This document shows positions 8,905 to 18,066 of a stretch of 64,000 bases of DNA, one piece after another. The stretch's first letter is position 1, and each line of letters begins with the position of its first letter. The notes below the pieces were generated by a model that was given only the letters and a program-made list of their open reading frames with translations, did no database searches and had not been told where the DNA came from. The stretch comes from Faecalibacterium longum CLA-AA-H243 (GTDB taxonomy: Bacteria; Bacillota; Clostridia; Oscillospirales; Ruminococcaceae): positions 1-64,000 of the forward strand of contig NZ_JAJEQG010000009.1 in the NCBI RefSeq assembly GCF_020687245.1, written 5' to 3'. The position numbers were made by a program, and so were the translations under genes.

Positions 8905-10323
8905 ATGGGTAGTGAGTCAAGAAATAGATACTTATTAAAAAACACATTGATTTTTACACTTGGCAATATTGGCTCTAGGATGATTTCTTTTTTCTTGATT
9001 CCATTGTATACTAATGTTTTAACAACGAGTCAGTATGGTACGGTGGATCTTATAACTACTATTAGTACAGTTGCAGGGCCAATGCTTACATTGAATATTG
9101 CTGAGTCGGTTATGCGGTTCGGGTTAGACAAAGATGCAGATAAGGAAAAAAACACACAGTGTGGAAGCATAGTTCTACTTATTGCGATGATAATTGGACT
9201 GGTTTTAATTCCAATATGCAGATGCATCACAGAAGTATCTGACTATGCGATGTATGTTTATTTTTATGTCATTTCTTTATCTGCTAGTCAACTGTTTCTA
9301 TGCGATTTACGCGGAAAGGAATTGTTACTTAAGTATTCACTTGGAAATATCCTTCAGACATTGATGATAGCGATTTTAAATATAACATTTTTACTTGTCT
9401 TTAAAATGGAAACAGGTGGATATTTATTGGCATATATCATTGCAAACTTTATAGTTGCGATTTATGCCATTATTGCAGGAAAAGGCTATAAAGCGTTCTC
9501 TTTTCACAACATAGATCGCTGCAAACTCAAAGAGATGATTCGGTATTCGGTTGTTCTTATCCCGAACACATTTATGTGGTGGATCATGAATTCTTCAGAT
9601 AGGGTTATGGTGACCTACATGATTGGTGCAGCGGCTAACGGAATCTATGCTGTTTCTTATAAACTTCCAACCCTTGTATCAACGCTGACAGGAATATTTA
9701 ATCAAGCATGGAGTTATTCTGCGATTCGTGAAGAAGGCACGAGTGATGAAACTGAATACAACAATAAAATGTTCAAAACACTTTCTGCAATTGCGTTTAT
9801 GATGGGAATTGGCCTTTTACTATTAACAAAACCATTCTTGGGAGTTTATGTGGCGGATAGTTATTATGACGCTTGGAAGTATACTCCGTTTTTGATTATT
9901 GGATGTGTTTATTTAACATTGGGCACATTCATGGCAACAAGTTATACTGTACATAAGGATAGTTTTGGCTATTTGTTTTCTGGATCGTTTGGCGCAGTGT
10001 TTAATATACTATTGAATTTTATCTTGATTCCAGTGATAGGAGTCTATGGTGCTGCATTAGCAACATGTATAAGTTATATTGCTGTTTTTATGTTCCGTGT
10101 GTTCCACACTAGAAAATATATTAAGTATGATATTATGTATAAGGAATTCATTTTAGGTTCGTTATTAATGCTTGTGTCTGCAATTTTAATGTTTGTAGAT
10201 GGAATGAAAGGATTCCTTCTTCAACTTGTGATTCTTTTGATTGGATTTACGGTGTTTTCCAAAACTTGGATTCCGATGTTACAGTTTTTTCTAAATAAAA
10301 TTCAAAGGAAGCGGGTGAGCTAA
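8905..10323 (+). CDS. Wzx-type oligosaccharide flippase
   Basis: A 472-residue membrane protein of the MATE/PST superfamily with about 12-14 helices. RYLLKNTLIFTLGNIGSRMISFFLIPLYTNVL is the standard first helix and loop, and MNSSDRVMVTYMIGAAANGIYAVSYKLPTL is the mid-protein helix-7 region typical of polysaccharide exporters. It should move the undecaprenyl-linked repeat unit across the membrane. It starts 1 nt after the pyruvyl transferase stop, and its last base is the first base of the next start. Confidence 0.9.
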   Translation: MGSESRNRYLLKNTLIFTLGNIGSRMISFFLIPLYTNVLTTSQYGTVDLITTISTVAGPMLTLNIAESVMRFGLDKDADKEKNTQCGSIVLLIAMIIGLVLIPICRCITEVSDYAMYVYFYVISLSASQLFLCDLRGKELLLKYSLGNILQTLMIAILNITFLLVFKMETGGYLLAYIIANFIVAIYAIIAGKGYKAFSFHNIDRCKLKEMIRYSVVLIPNTFMWWIMNSSDRVMVTYMIGAAANGIYAVSYKLPTLVSTLTGIFNQAWSYSAIREEGTSDETEYNNKMFKTLSAIAFMMGIGLLLLTKPFLGVYVADSYYDAWKYTPFLIIGCVYLTLGTFMATSYTVHKDSFGYLFSGSFGAVFNILLNFILIPVIGVYGAALATCISYIAVFMFRVFHTRKYIKYDIMYKEFILGSLLMLVSAILMFVDGMKGFLLQLVILLIGFTVFSKTWIPMLQFFLNKIQRKRVS

Positions 10324-11378
10324 TGCAGAAGTTGGTTAGCATTATTGTTCCAGTATATAATGTTGAAAAGTATATTGATAAGTGTGTTAGATCATTATTA
10401 AAACAAGATTATGGAAATATAGAAGTAATTCTTGTTGACGATGGTTCTCCTGATAAAAGTGGTTATATCATTGATAGACTGAAAGAGGAAGACAATCGAA
10501 TAGTGGTAATACATCAAGAGAATCATGGCGTTTCTAGTGCTAGAAATGCAGGAATGGCTGTCGCTTCAGGTGAGTATATCACCTTTGTCGATGGAGATGA
10601 TTGGGTTGATGCTAACTATGTGACATATTTTGTTGATTTACTAGAGAAATCAAGCTGCGATGTTGTGATGAATAAGAATAATTATTCAGGTTGCAATGAT
10701 ATATCAAATAATAATTTTTCTGTGATTAGTGCGGAAAAAGCTATTGAGTGGATTTATTTGGGAGATCTTTTTGTAGCAGTTTGGAATAAGATGTATCGAA
10801 GGAGTGTGCTCGAAGAGAATTATATAAAATTTAATGAAAAAATATGGTATGGTGAAGGAATGCTTTTTAATGTTGAGTTTCTACAACATGTAAACAGTGT
10901 GGCAGTTGGTGAAAGTGCAGTTTACCATCAAACTTTTAATCCTGATAGTGCGATGAGAAAATTCAATTTAAAGAGTAACTTGTGTGGAATCAAATCTTTA
11001 GAATTGCAAAAGGAAGCATGGATAAAAAAGAACATTGATATTGAGAAAGCATGGGAATATCACAGGTATTGTTTCAATAGAAGTATAATTGATGGCCTTG
11101 TTCGATCTAATATGATTTTAGAATATAAAGAAACGTATAAGGAGTGTGTTTCTAACCTTAGGAAAAACATATTTTTGCCATTAAAAATGGAAAAAAGTAT
11201 TAAGAAAAAAATTATGTGGTGTTGCTATTTTATTTCACCAAGGCTCATGGCTATTAGAAAAGCTATAGGATCTAAGAAGGCTGCAAAAACTGTGTGTGGG
11301 GGGGGTATAAGAAATAATGTTATAATAAAGAAACCAGCGTATATTCTTGTGCCTATCACGGGAGGTGCTTTTGCATGA
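10323..11378 (+). CDS. GT2 glycosyltransferase with a G8 tract near its 3' end
   Basis: A 351-residue GT-A enzyme: VSIIVPVYNVEKYIDKCVRSLL, ILVDDGSPDKSG, NHGVSSARNAGM and ITFVDGDDW show the donor and metal sites. The last 23 codons follow eight consecutive Gs (11298-11305). With eight the frame reads through to TGA at 11376 and overlaps the next start as ATGA. With seven the gene would end at VCGGV, with nine at CGGGYKK, leaving about 60-70 nt before the next gene. The tract therefore changes the tail and the translational coupling rather than the catalytic domain. Confidence 0.85.
   Translation: MQKLVSIIVPVYNVEKYIDKCVRSLLKQDYGNIEVILVDDGSPDKSGYIIDRLKEEDNRIVVIHQENHGVSSARNAGMAVASGEYITFVDGDDWVDANYVTYFVDLLEKSSCDVVMNKNNYSGCNDISNNNFSVISAEKAIEWIYLGDLFVAVWNKMYRRSVLEENYIKFNEKIWYGEGMLFNVEFLQHVNSVAVGESAVYHQTFNPDSAMRKFNLKSNLCGIKSLELQKEAWIKKNIDIEKAWEYHRYCFNRSIIDGLVRSNMILEYKETYKECVSNLRKNIFLPLKMEKSIKKKIMWCCYFISPRLMAIRKAIGSKKAAKTVCGGGIRNNVIIKKPAYILVPITGGAFA
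11298..11305. repeat. G8 homopolymer in the 3' end of a GT2 gene
   Basis: Eight Gs in an AT-rich gene, coding for a Gly-Gly-Gly run after TVC. Loss or gain of one G truncates the last 20 or so residues and breaks the ATGA coupling to the gene at 11375. Confidence 0.75.
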
Positions 11379-12472
11379 AAACCGTGTGCGCTAAGGATAT
11401 GTGTGCTGGTTGTATGGCCTGCATAAATATGTGCAAAAAGAGTGCTATTACTATTGTAGATGATTACAAGACATATAATGCCGTAATTGATGAAGTAAAG
11501 TGCGTGAATTGTGGGTTGTGTGAAAAAATTTGTCCTAATGTAAAATGCGTGGAGCAGGTTAACCCTATCTTTTGGAAAGAAGGATGGGCATTGAATCCTG
11601 AAATCAGAAGTAATGCATCTTCAGGAGGAATTGCTTCATCAATTATATATTCATTTATTAAAAATGGTGGATATGTTGCTTCGTGTATGCTTAATAAGGG
11701 AGAATTCGTTTTTGAATTGACAAATTCGACCCAAAGAGCTGAGCAATTTGTAGGATCTAAATATGTTAAAAGTAATCCAAAAACAATATATATAGATATT
11801 GAAAGGAAACTACAAGAAGGGAAAAAGGTCCTTTTTGTTGGATTGCCATGTCAAGTTGCTGCATTGAAAAATTTCTCACGCAATCAAGATAATTTGTATA
11901 CAGTGGATTTAATATGCCATGGGTCCCCTTCGCCTGAATTGTTAAAGATGTATTTAAAAGAAAAATCAGTGGATATCGAAGAATTAGAAGGGTTGAATTT
12001 CCGTGAGAAAACATCATTTGGCTTAAGATTAGTAGGGGAAAATAATGGTTTTCCGCGGATTGTTGATATGTATACATATGCTTTCCTGAAAAGTATTGAT
12101 TATACTGAGAATTGTTATTCTTGTCGTTATGCGTCGCAATCTCGTGTTTCAGATATTTCATTAGGTGATTCATGGGGAAGTGAATTGTCTGAAGAGGAAA
12201 AGAAAAAGGGAATATCTTTAGTTCTCTGTCAAACGAAAAAGGGAGAAGAATTACTAAAAAAGTCAAATGTGGAACTATTTGATGCGGATATTACAAGAGC
12301 GATCCAATTAAATCATCAATTGGAATATCCATCGAGAATTCCATCATCAAGAATGTTTTTCTTTGAAAACTTAGAAAAGGGTTTTGATTTTGCTATGAAG
12401 AAAATACTACCGAAAGAATATTTGAAAAATGAAATCAAGATTATTTTGTCTAAAGTTGGAATTAGAAGATAA
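11375..12472 (+). CDS. F420H2 dehydrogenase/hydrogenase beta-subunit-like iron-sulfur protein
   Basis: A 365-residue protein. Two ferredoxin-type clusters lie in the first 55 residues (CAGCMACINMCKKSA and CVNCGLCEKICP). The FrhB-like domain follows with SNASSGGIASSI, GLPCQVAAL, DLICHGSPSPELL, ENCYSCRYA and DISLGDSWG. Members of this family occur in exopolysaccharide clusters beside pyruvyl transferases, where their substrate is not established. F420 itself is not expected in this kind of organism, so a flavin-dependent redox step on a sugar or on the pyruvyl donor is one possibility. It is coupled to the preceding GT2 gene by ATGA. Confidence 0.85.
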   Translation: MKTVCAKDMCAGCMACINMCKKSAITIVDDYKTYNAVIDEVKCVNCGLCEKICPNVKCVEQVNPIFWKEGWALNPEIRSNASSGGIASSIIYSFIKNGGYVASCMLNKGEFVFELTNSTQRAEQFVGSKYVKSNPKTIYIDIERKLQEGKKVLFVGLPCQVAALKNFSRNQDNLYTVDLICHGSPSPELLKMYLKEKSVDIEELEGLNFREKTSFGLRLVGENNGFPRIVDMYTYAFLKSIDYTENCYSCRYASQSRVSDISLGDSWGSELSEEEKKKGISLVLCQTKKGEELLKKSNVELFDADITRAIQLNHQLEYPSRIPSSRMFFFENLEKGFDFAMKKILPKEYLKNEIKIILSKVGIRR

Positions 12473-12510
12473 ACTTTCATATTGACAAAGAGTTGGGAGA
12501 TGACACAATC

Positions 12511-13541
12511 TTGAGAGCAGAGCAGAGCAGAGCAGAGCAGAGCAGAGCAGAGCAGAGCAGAGCAGAGCAGAGCAGAGCAGAGCAGAGCGTTTATCATGGC
12601 TTGACGTGTTAAAAGGGATAGGCATAATCCTTGTTGTTATAGGGCATATCTATTCCAATCAAACCATCTTTAATTGGTTGTATTCCTTCCATATGCCGCT
12701 GTTTTTCTTGTCAGCAGGATGGGTGTATAAAGAAAAAACAGTTTTAGCAGACATAAAGCGAAGAATCCAAACCATCGTTATTCCGTATTTCTCATTCGGT
12801 TTTCTGGTTCTTATCTACTGGCAATTGATTGAGAGAAGATTCCGGGATTCAGATATGAGTTTTATGGATTCTTTGTTCGGTTTATTCTCTGGCTGTTATG
12901 ATAATTTGGAGTTCAACATCCATTTGTGGTTCTTACCATGTTTCTTTGTGACGGTAATCATTTTTAATATACTGGTTAATCTAGGCGGAAGGAGAATGGC
13001 TTATCTTGTTTCTGCTCTGATGAGTTTAGCTTTTATTGTGGTTCCTATGCATGGACTTATTTGGGGCATTGATCGTGTGTTCAAGTACATAGGATTCTAT
13101 GCTGTGGGTGTGTTCATAGCGGGAAAAAGCGTGAAAGCGGTAAGGAAAAAAGTGGAAGCAGGAATAGTAGCGATAGTTCTGCTTGCTTTGAGCTTTTTCT
13201 TATCATGCTATCATTTAACTATGGGAATCATGTGGTTTGTAACAGCCCTGATTGGTGTTGCTGCTGTAATTCTGATTTCTCAACTTATCAACGAGAATAG
13301 AATCCTGCAATACTTTGGTCGGATTTCTCTAATTATTCTTTGTATTCACGGCCCTGTGTATCGAATCGTAGTAAAAATTGTATCAATTCTGTTGAATGTG
13401 GGTACAGATGCAGTGAGAGAAAATTTTCTACTGGCCATGGTAGTGGTAGCTATTACGATGGCAATATGCAGTACGGCATATGAGGTTGTTGTAAGACTTG
13501 CTCCATGGATGGTGGGAAAGAAAAAAGTAAAGGAAAACTAA
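12511..13541 (+). CDS. Membrane O-acyltransferase 2 with (AGAGC)15 in its 5' end (candidate phase-variable, OFF)
   Basis: From 12588 the frame reads [20 protein letters not shown], the conserved first helix and histidine of acyltransferase-3 proteins, then about nine more helices to TAA at 13541. Upstream, this frame passes without stops through fifteen AGAGC units (coding R-A-E-Q-S in every frame) and meets TGA at 12501 with no start codon. TTG at 12511 or 12493 lies one frame away; loss of one unit (14 copies) or gain of two would join it to the body and give about 341 residues. ATG at 12500 is closed by TGA at 12512. Only an internal GTG at 12606 is in frame now, and it would omit the conserved RLSWLD. 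Confidence 0.7.
12514..12588. repeat. Pentanucleotide tandem repeat (AGAGC)15
   Basis: Fifteen perfect AGAGC units span 75 bp at the 5' end of acyltransferase 2. Each unit gained or lost shifts the frame by two, so only one copy number in three is in frame. The unit has no stop codon in the plus-strand frames, as expected of a translated contingency repeat. Confidence 0.95.
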
Positions 13542-13543
13542 CA

Positions 13544-14929
13544 ATGTCAAAATACTTTGGAACCGACGGCTTCCGTGGAGAAGCCGGAATTACATTAACA
13601 GCGGATCACGCCTATAAGGTTGGTCGCTTTTTAGGCTGGTATTATAATGCTCTCCGTGAGCGCAACGGTGACACCGACCCTGCTCGTATTGTTATTGGTA
13701 AGGATACCCGCCGCAGCTCGTACATGTTCGAGTACAGTCTTGTGGCTGGGTTGACTGCTTCTGGTGCAGATGCTTATCTACTCCATGTCACCACGACCCC
13801 GTCCGTGGCGTACATCGCTCGCGTGGATGACTTTGATTGCGGCATTATGATCTCCGCCAGTCACAATCCGTACTACGACAATGGCATCAAGCTAATCGAC
13901 TGCTACGGCGAGAAAATGCCTGAGGAAACTCTGCTGCTGGTGGAGGACTACATCGATGGCAAACTCCATGTCTTTGATAAGGACTGGCCAGAGCTGCCCT
14001 TTGCTCATCGTGAGCACATCGGCTGCACTGTGGACTATGTGGCAGGTCGCAACCGCTACATGGGCTACCTGATCTCGATGGGCATCTACTCCTTTAAGGG
14101 TGTCAAGGTCGGCTTGGATTGCGCCAATGGTAGCTCCTGGAATATCGCAAAGTCCGTGTTCGATGCGCTTGGCGCAGATACCTATGTCATCAATAATAAT
14201 CCGAATGGTCTGAACATCAATAACAATGCAGGTTCAACCCATATCGAGGGCCTTCAGAAGTTTGTTGTGGAGAAGGGCTTGGATGTTGGTTTTGCTTACG
14301 ATGGTGATGCCGACCGCTGCCTGTGTGTGGACGAAAAGGGCAATGTTATCACTGGCGACCATATCCTTTACATTTACGGTTGCTACATGAAGGAACGTGG
14401 TAAGCTGTTAAATAATACTGTTGTCACCACAGTTATGTCCAACTTTGGTCTCTACAAGGCTTTCGATGAGCAAGGTATCGGCTATGCTAAGACCGCTGTG
14501 GGCGATAAGTATGTTTATGAGTACATGGCCAAGAATGGCTGTCGTATCGGCGGCGAGCAGAGTGGACATATCATCTTCTCCAAGTACGCCAGTACGGGTG
14601 ATGGTATCCTGACGAGTTTAAAAATGATGGAAGTTATGCTGGCTAAGAAGAAGCCGATGAGCGAATTGGCAGCAGCGCTGAAAATTTATCCGCAGGTGCT
14701 GGAGAATGTTCGCGTAACGGATAAAAAAGCGGCACAGAACGATGAGGCTGTGCAAACAGCAGTAAAGAAAGTGGCCGAAGGACTGGGGGATACAGGCCGG
14801 ATTCTGGTTCGTGAATCCGGCACGGAGCCTGTGGTGCGTGTGATGGTGGAAGCCCCTGATCACGATACTTGTCAGAAATATGTTTCCGAAGTTGTCGATG
14901 TGATTCGTGATAGAGGATATAGTTTGTAA
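13544..14929 (+). CDS. glmM: Phosphoglucosamine mutase
   Basis: A 461-residue phosphohexomutase. KYFGTDGFRGEAG is the GlmM N-terminus, MISASHNPYYDNGIKL holds the phosphorylated active-site serine (TASHNP-type loop), YDGDADRCLCVDEKG is the metal-binding DGDGDR-type loop, GGEQSGHIIF the sugar loop and VRESGTEPVVRVMVEA the phosphate loop. It interconverts glucosamine-6-P and glucosamine-1-P on the way to UDP-GlcNAc. ATG at 13544 starts 2 nt after the acyltransferase stop, so it is read as the last gene of the polysaccharide operon, although it is less AT-rich than the genes before it. Whether it is the only glmM of the genome cannot be told here. Confidence 0.9.
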   Translation: MSKYFGTDGFRGEAGITLTADHAYKVGRFLGWYYNALRERNGDTDPARIVIGKDTRRSSYMFEYSLVAGLTASGADAYLLHVTTTPSVAYIARVDDFDCGIMISASHNPYYDNGIKLIDCYGEKMPEETLLLVEDYIDGKLHVFDKDWPELPFAHREHIGCTVDYVAGRNRYMGYLISMGIYSFKGVKVGLDCANGSSWNIAKSVFDALGADTYVINNNPNGLNINNNAGSTHIEGLQKFVVEKGLDVGFAYDGDADRCLCVDEKGNVITGDHILYIYGCYMKERGKLLNNTVVTTVMSNFGLYKAFDEQGIGYAKTAVGDKYVYEYMAKNGCRIGGEQSGHIIFSKYASTGDGILTSLKMMEVMLAKKKPMSELAAALKIYPQVLENVRVTDKKAAQNDEAVQTAVKKVAEGLGDTGRILVRESGTEPVVRVMVEAPDHDTCQKYVSEVVDVIRDRGYSL

Positions 14930-14972
14930 ATAAAATTGGCGATTGAAAACAAGCATTTATCAGGCCAGCGTA

Positions 14973-16625
14973 AAGTTTTTGTAGGAAAGCCTAGATAATA
15001 AAATAGAGAACGACCATTTGGTGTGATAAAGTATTTAGCGTCCAAACCAAAACCAATCACGAAAGGCGTTCTCTATGTTTAACAGTATACAGCAGTTTGA
15101 AACGGCAGGCATTAAAAATCTTAGAAAAGCAGAGGATGAATTCATCCGTACCAGAGATATGGCGAATTTCATTAATGCCATCAAAGAGGTTGTGCTCCAT
15201 CTGGGGCTTGATGTGATCGCTGAAACACTGGAGAACTATGATGAGGCTATCCGTAAAAGCCCGAAGCGATCTGAGAAATGGAGTGTTGTCCGGAAGGATC
15301 CGAAGCAGCTGGTCACTTCTTTGGGTACCGTCCAGTATCGTAAGACCTTATTCATCAACAAGACGACAAAAGAAAGATCCTACCTCCTTGATCGGGAACT
15401 CAGTTTGGAAAAGCACCAGCGCATCACGGAGGATGCAGAGGCCCAGCTTCTTACGGAGGCTGTTCAGACAACCTATCGGAAGGGTGGAGAGGCTGTCAGC
15501 ATTCTCGATGATGTCAGCAAGGAAACAGTGATGGATAAGATCCGAACAATCGATTTCACAAAAGTGCATAAGGCTCCTGAAACGCTTCGAGAAATTCCGT
15601 ATCTTTACATCGATGCAGATGAGGACCACGTGGCGCTGCAGTTTCATGAACATAAAGGTGATGTCCGAACGAATGCTCAGCATCGTAAGGACAACTGTGT
15701 GCTCGCCAAGATGGTTTATGTGTACGAAGGAATCGAACCAGAAGCACCGGGAAGTAAACGTCATAGACTGATCAACCCGCACTATTTCTGCGGCGTGTAT
15801 GATGGCGCAGACAATGATAAGCTCTGGCAGGAAGTATACGATTATCTTGATGAAACCTATGATCTCACCAAGGTAAAGAAAGTATACCTGAATGCAGACA
15901 GCGGAAGCTGGATACAGGGAGCAAAGAAGCGGTTACACGGGCTCACGAGAGTGATGGATGAGTTCCATCTGAACAAGTATCTACTGCGTATGACGGGTGG
16001 TCTTCTGGACAGTGCCGGTGATGCCAGACGCGAACTTGTTCATCAGATCAAAAAAGGTACGCAGGAGGGCTTTGGACATGAGACAGAGCATATCCTGTCC
16101 GTGACTGAATCGGCAAGTGCACAGGAACGTATCGCCGAAAGTGCGAATTACATTCTCCATAACTGGATGCCTGCCAGAACAAGACTGTGCCATGATGACC
16201 ATCTGATTGGATGCAGCGCAGAAGGACATGTGAGCCATGTGCTGTCAGATAGAATGAGTTCCAGACCACTTGGATGGTGCAGAGACGGGGCAAATCAGAT
16301 GGCTCACTTAAGAGCTTATTATTTTAACAAGGGGAATATGCTTGAGCTGGTAAAGGCACAGAAGTTTCCTAAGGCTGCCGGTGCTGAAGATACATTCATC
16401 ATCGATCCTCATAAGCTGGGAGAAACGATGTACAGTGAATGGGGGAAGTACGTGGATCATGCGAATCATGAGGTCAGCGAAATCGCGCAGAAGTTTGCCT
16501 GGTTCAATGCTGGAATCACTCTGATTTGACATGTGCTGTATCGTAGGGCTATATTTGTAGACGAAATGCGGATACTCTGCTGCATCATTGGTGGTTCTCA
16601 CACAATCAAATCCTACAGTAAACTT
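14973..16625 (+). mobile_element. ISLre2-family insertion sequence
   Basis: The left end AAGTTTTTGTAGGA (14973) and the complement of the right end, AAGTTTACTGTAGGA (ending 16625), form terminal inverted repeats with a one-base offset, bracketing one transposase gene. The bases outside the two ends do not match, so no target duplication is seen. The helicase fragment to the right has no partner on the left, so DNA next to the element was probably deleted or rearranged after insertion. Confidence 0.75.
15075..16529 (+). CDS. ISLre2 family transposase (UPF0236)
   Basis: A 484-residue protein, full length for the family. Recognisable segments are VVRKDPKQLVTSLGTVQYRKTLF, LYIDADEDHVALQ with the first acidic residues, KKVYLNADSGSWIQGAKKRL and VMDEFHLNKYL. 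ATG at 15075 follows GAAAGG. The reading frame is intact, so the element may still be active. It sits between glmM and the mobilization wreckage and ends about 95 nt before the right inverted repeat. Confidence 0.9.
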   Translation: MFNSIQQFETAGIKNLRKAEDEFIRTRDMANFINAIKEVVLHLGLDVIAETLENYDEAIRKSPKRSEKWSVVRKDPKQLVTSLGTVQYRKTLFINKTTKERSYLLDRELSLEKHQRITEDAEAQLLTEAVQTTYRKGGEAVSILDDVSKETVMDKIRTIDFTKVHKAPETLREIPYLYIDADEDHVALQFHEHKGDVRTNAQHRKDNCVLAKMVYVYEGIEPEAPGSKRHRLINPHYFCGVYDGADNDKLWQEVYDYLDETYDLTKVKKVYLNADSGSWIQGAKKRLHGLTRVMDEFHLNKYLLRMTGGLLDSAGDARRELVHQIKKGTQEGFGHETEHILSVTESASAQERIAESANYILHNWMPARTRLCHDDHLIGCSAEGHVSHVLSDRMSSRPLGWCRDGANQMAHLRAYYFNKGNMLELVKAQKFPKAAGAEDTFIIDPHKLGETMYSEWGKYVDHANHEVSEIAQKFAWFNAGITLI

Positions 16626-17548
16626 ACGCCGTCGCCTGCGATGATGTGGACGATACCGCACTGTCCTATGCCGAAATCAAGGCACTGGCAACGGGCAATC
16701 CCTACATCAAGGAAAAGATGGACTTGGATATTCAGGTCAGTAAGCTGAAGCTGCTAAAAGCCAATCACACCAGTCAGGTTTATAGTTTGGAATCGGATAT
16801 TGCGCGCCGCTATCCACGAGAAATTACTGCGGCAAAGGGTCAGATCGAAGCCCTGAAAAACGATATGGAAGCGGCAAAACCGCTTCTGGCGCAGGATAAA
16901 GACCACTTCGCTATGGAGATCAGCGGTAAGGTGTACAGCGAACGCAAGGAAGCGGGCGCGGCCATCATCGAGGCTTGCAAGGCTTTGAAAGCGGCTGGCA
17001 CCGAGGGAAGGATTGGCAGCTACGGTGCGTTTGAACTGCATTCCCGGTTTGACAGCTTCGATAAGGTGTTCCGGCTATCCATCAAGGGCGCATGGAACTA
17101 CTCTATGGAAGTCGGCAAAGACCCGCAGGGCAACATTCTGCGTGTTACCAATGCACTGTCTGGCATCGAAAGAGCATTGCCGCAAGTGGAACGCAGACTG
17201 GAAACCTTGGAACAGCAGTTGGCGCAGGCAAAGGAAGAAGCCAAGCGACCCTTTGTGCAGGAAGCGGAACTGGCAGAGAAATCCGCGAGACTTGCAGAGC
17301 TGAATTCACTGCTCAACATGGACGAAAAGGGCGGTGAGGATGCGCTGGGAGTGGACGAGGATGCAGCCGAAACCGAAGTTGCAGACAGGCCGCGCCAGCC
17401 TGTGAACTATGCAGGCCACGTTGCAGAGCGCACTGCGGACAATGTGCGGAAACCCTCTGTGCTGGCGCAGCTTCATGCAAAACAGGCAGAGCGCAGCGCA
17501 GAACCGCAGAAATCCCAGAAGCGGAAAAGTCACGATATGGAACTGTAA
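16626..17548 (+). pseudogene. C-terminal fragment of a large ICE helicase/methylase-type protein
   Basis: The frame opens at the right end of the insertion sequence and reads YAVACDDVDDTALSYAEIKALATGNPYIKEKMDLD and onward for about 305 residues. This is the tail of the very large SNF2-helicase/DNA-methylase proteins carried by Tn1549-like conjugative elements of gut Clostridia. A coiled-coil region (about residues 170-225, LPQVERRLETLEQQLAQAKEE) and a charged end (KSQKRKSHDMEL) follow. The first two thousand or so residues are absent. The ATG at 16646 is internal to the original gene. No function is expected. Confidence 0.75.
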
Positions 17549-17557
17549 ATGAGAGCC

Positions 17558-17591
17558 GCCCCGTCAGTTTTGTCTGGCGGGGCATTTTTTT
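17558..17591 (+). terminator. Rho-independent terminator after the helicase fragment
   Basis: GCCCCGTCAG (17558-17567) pairs with CTGGCGGGGC (17574-17583) around a 6-nt loop and is followed by eight Ts. It separates the helicase tail from the gene at 17605. Confidence 0.75.
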
Positions 17592-17604
17592 TGAAGGAGG
17601 GCAT

Positions 17605-18066
17605 TTGCTGACATTAACACCGATCAATTTGAAAACGGCAAACGCATTTGTACAGCAGTATCACCGCCACCATAAGCCGACACGAGGACATAAGTTTTCC
17701 ATCGGCGTATCGGAAAATGGTGCGCTGGTGGGCGTTGCTATCTGCGGCAGACCTGTGGCGCGGCGGCTGGACGATGGCTATACGCTGGAAGTCAACCGTC
17801 TGTGTACAGATGGAACACCAAACGCCTGCAGCATCCTGTATGCGGCGGCGTACCGTGCAGCACGGGCAATGGGTTACAACAGAGTTGTTACCTACATTCT
17901 GGATACGGAGAATGGAGCATCCCTGAAAGCTGCCGGGTATACCTGTGAGGGCAGAGCCGGAGGCTTGGAATGGAACGGCGCGAAGGCACCGAAACAGGCT
18001 GACCAATATCCGCGCCAGATGAAAACACGATGGGTCAAGAAAAAGGAGGGCTTGCATGGCAGTTGA
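17605..18066 (+). CDS. XF1762-family GNAT-like protein of conjugative elements
   Basis: A 153-residue protein with a GNAT-like core: FVQQYHRHHKPTRGHKFSIGV, GALVGVAICGRPVARRLDDG, LEVNRLCTDGTPNACS and ILDTENGASLKAAGY. Proteins of this group lie between the large helicase and ArdC-like genes in Tn1549-type elements, the same order as here. Their role in the element is not known. The start is TTG at 17605 with GAAGGAGGG just upstream; the end overlaps the next gene by 11 nt. Confidence 0.75.
   Translation: MLTLTPINLKTANAFVQQYHRHHKPTRGHKFSIGVSENGALVGVAICGRPVARRLDDGYTLEVNRLCTDGTPNACSILYAAAYRAARAMGYNRVVTYILDTENGASLKAAGYTCEGRAGGLEWNGAKAPKQADQYPRQMKTRWVKKKEGLHGS

Noticed and set aside
12514-12588. 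Tandem AGAGC units considered as a CRISPR array
   Set aside because: The unit is five bases with no spacers and no cas genes are present.
12316-12625. Minus-strand frames encoding ALLCS repeats across the pentanucleotide tract
   Set aside because: They only reflect that the five-base unit has no stop in any frame; no start signals or homologous protein are apparent.
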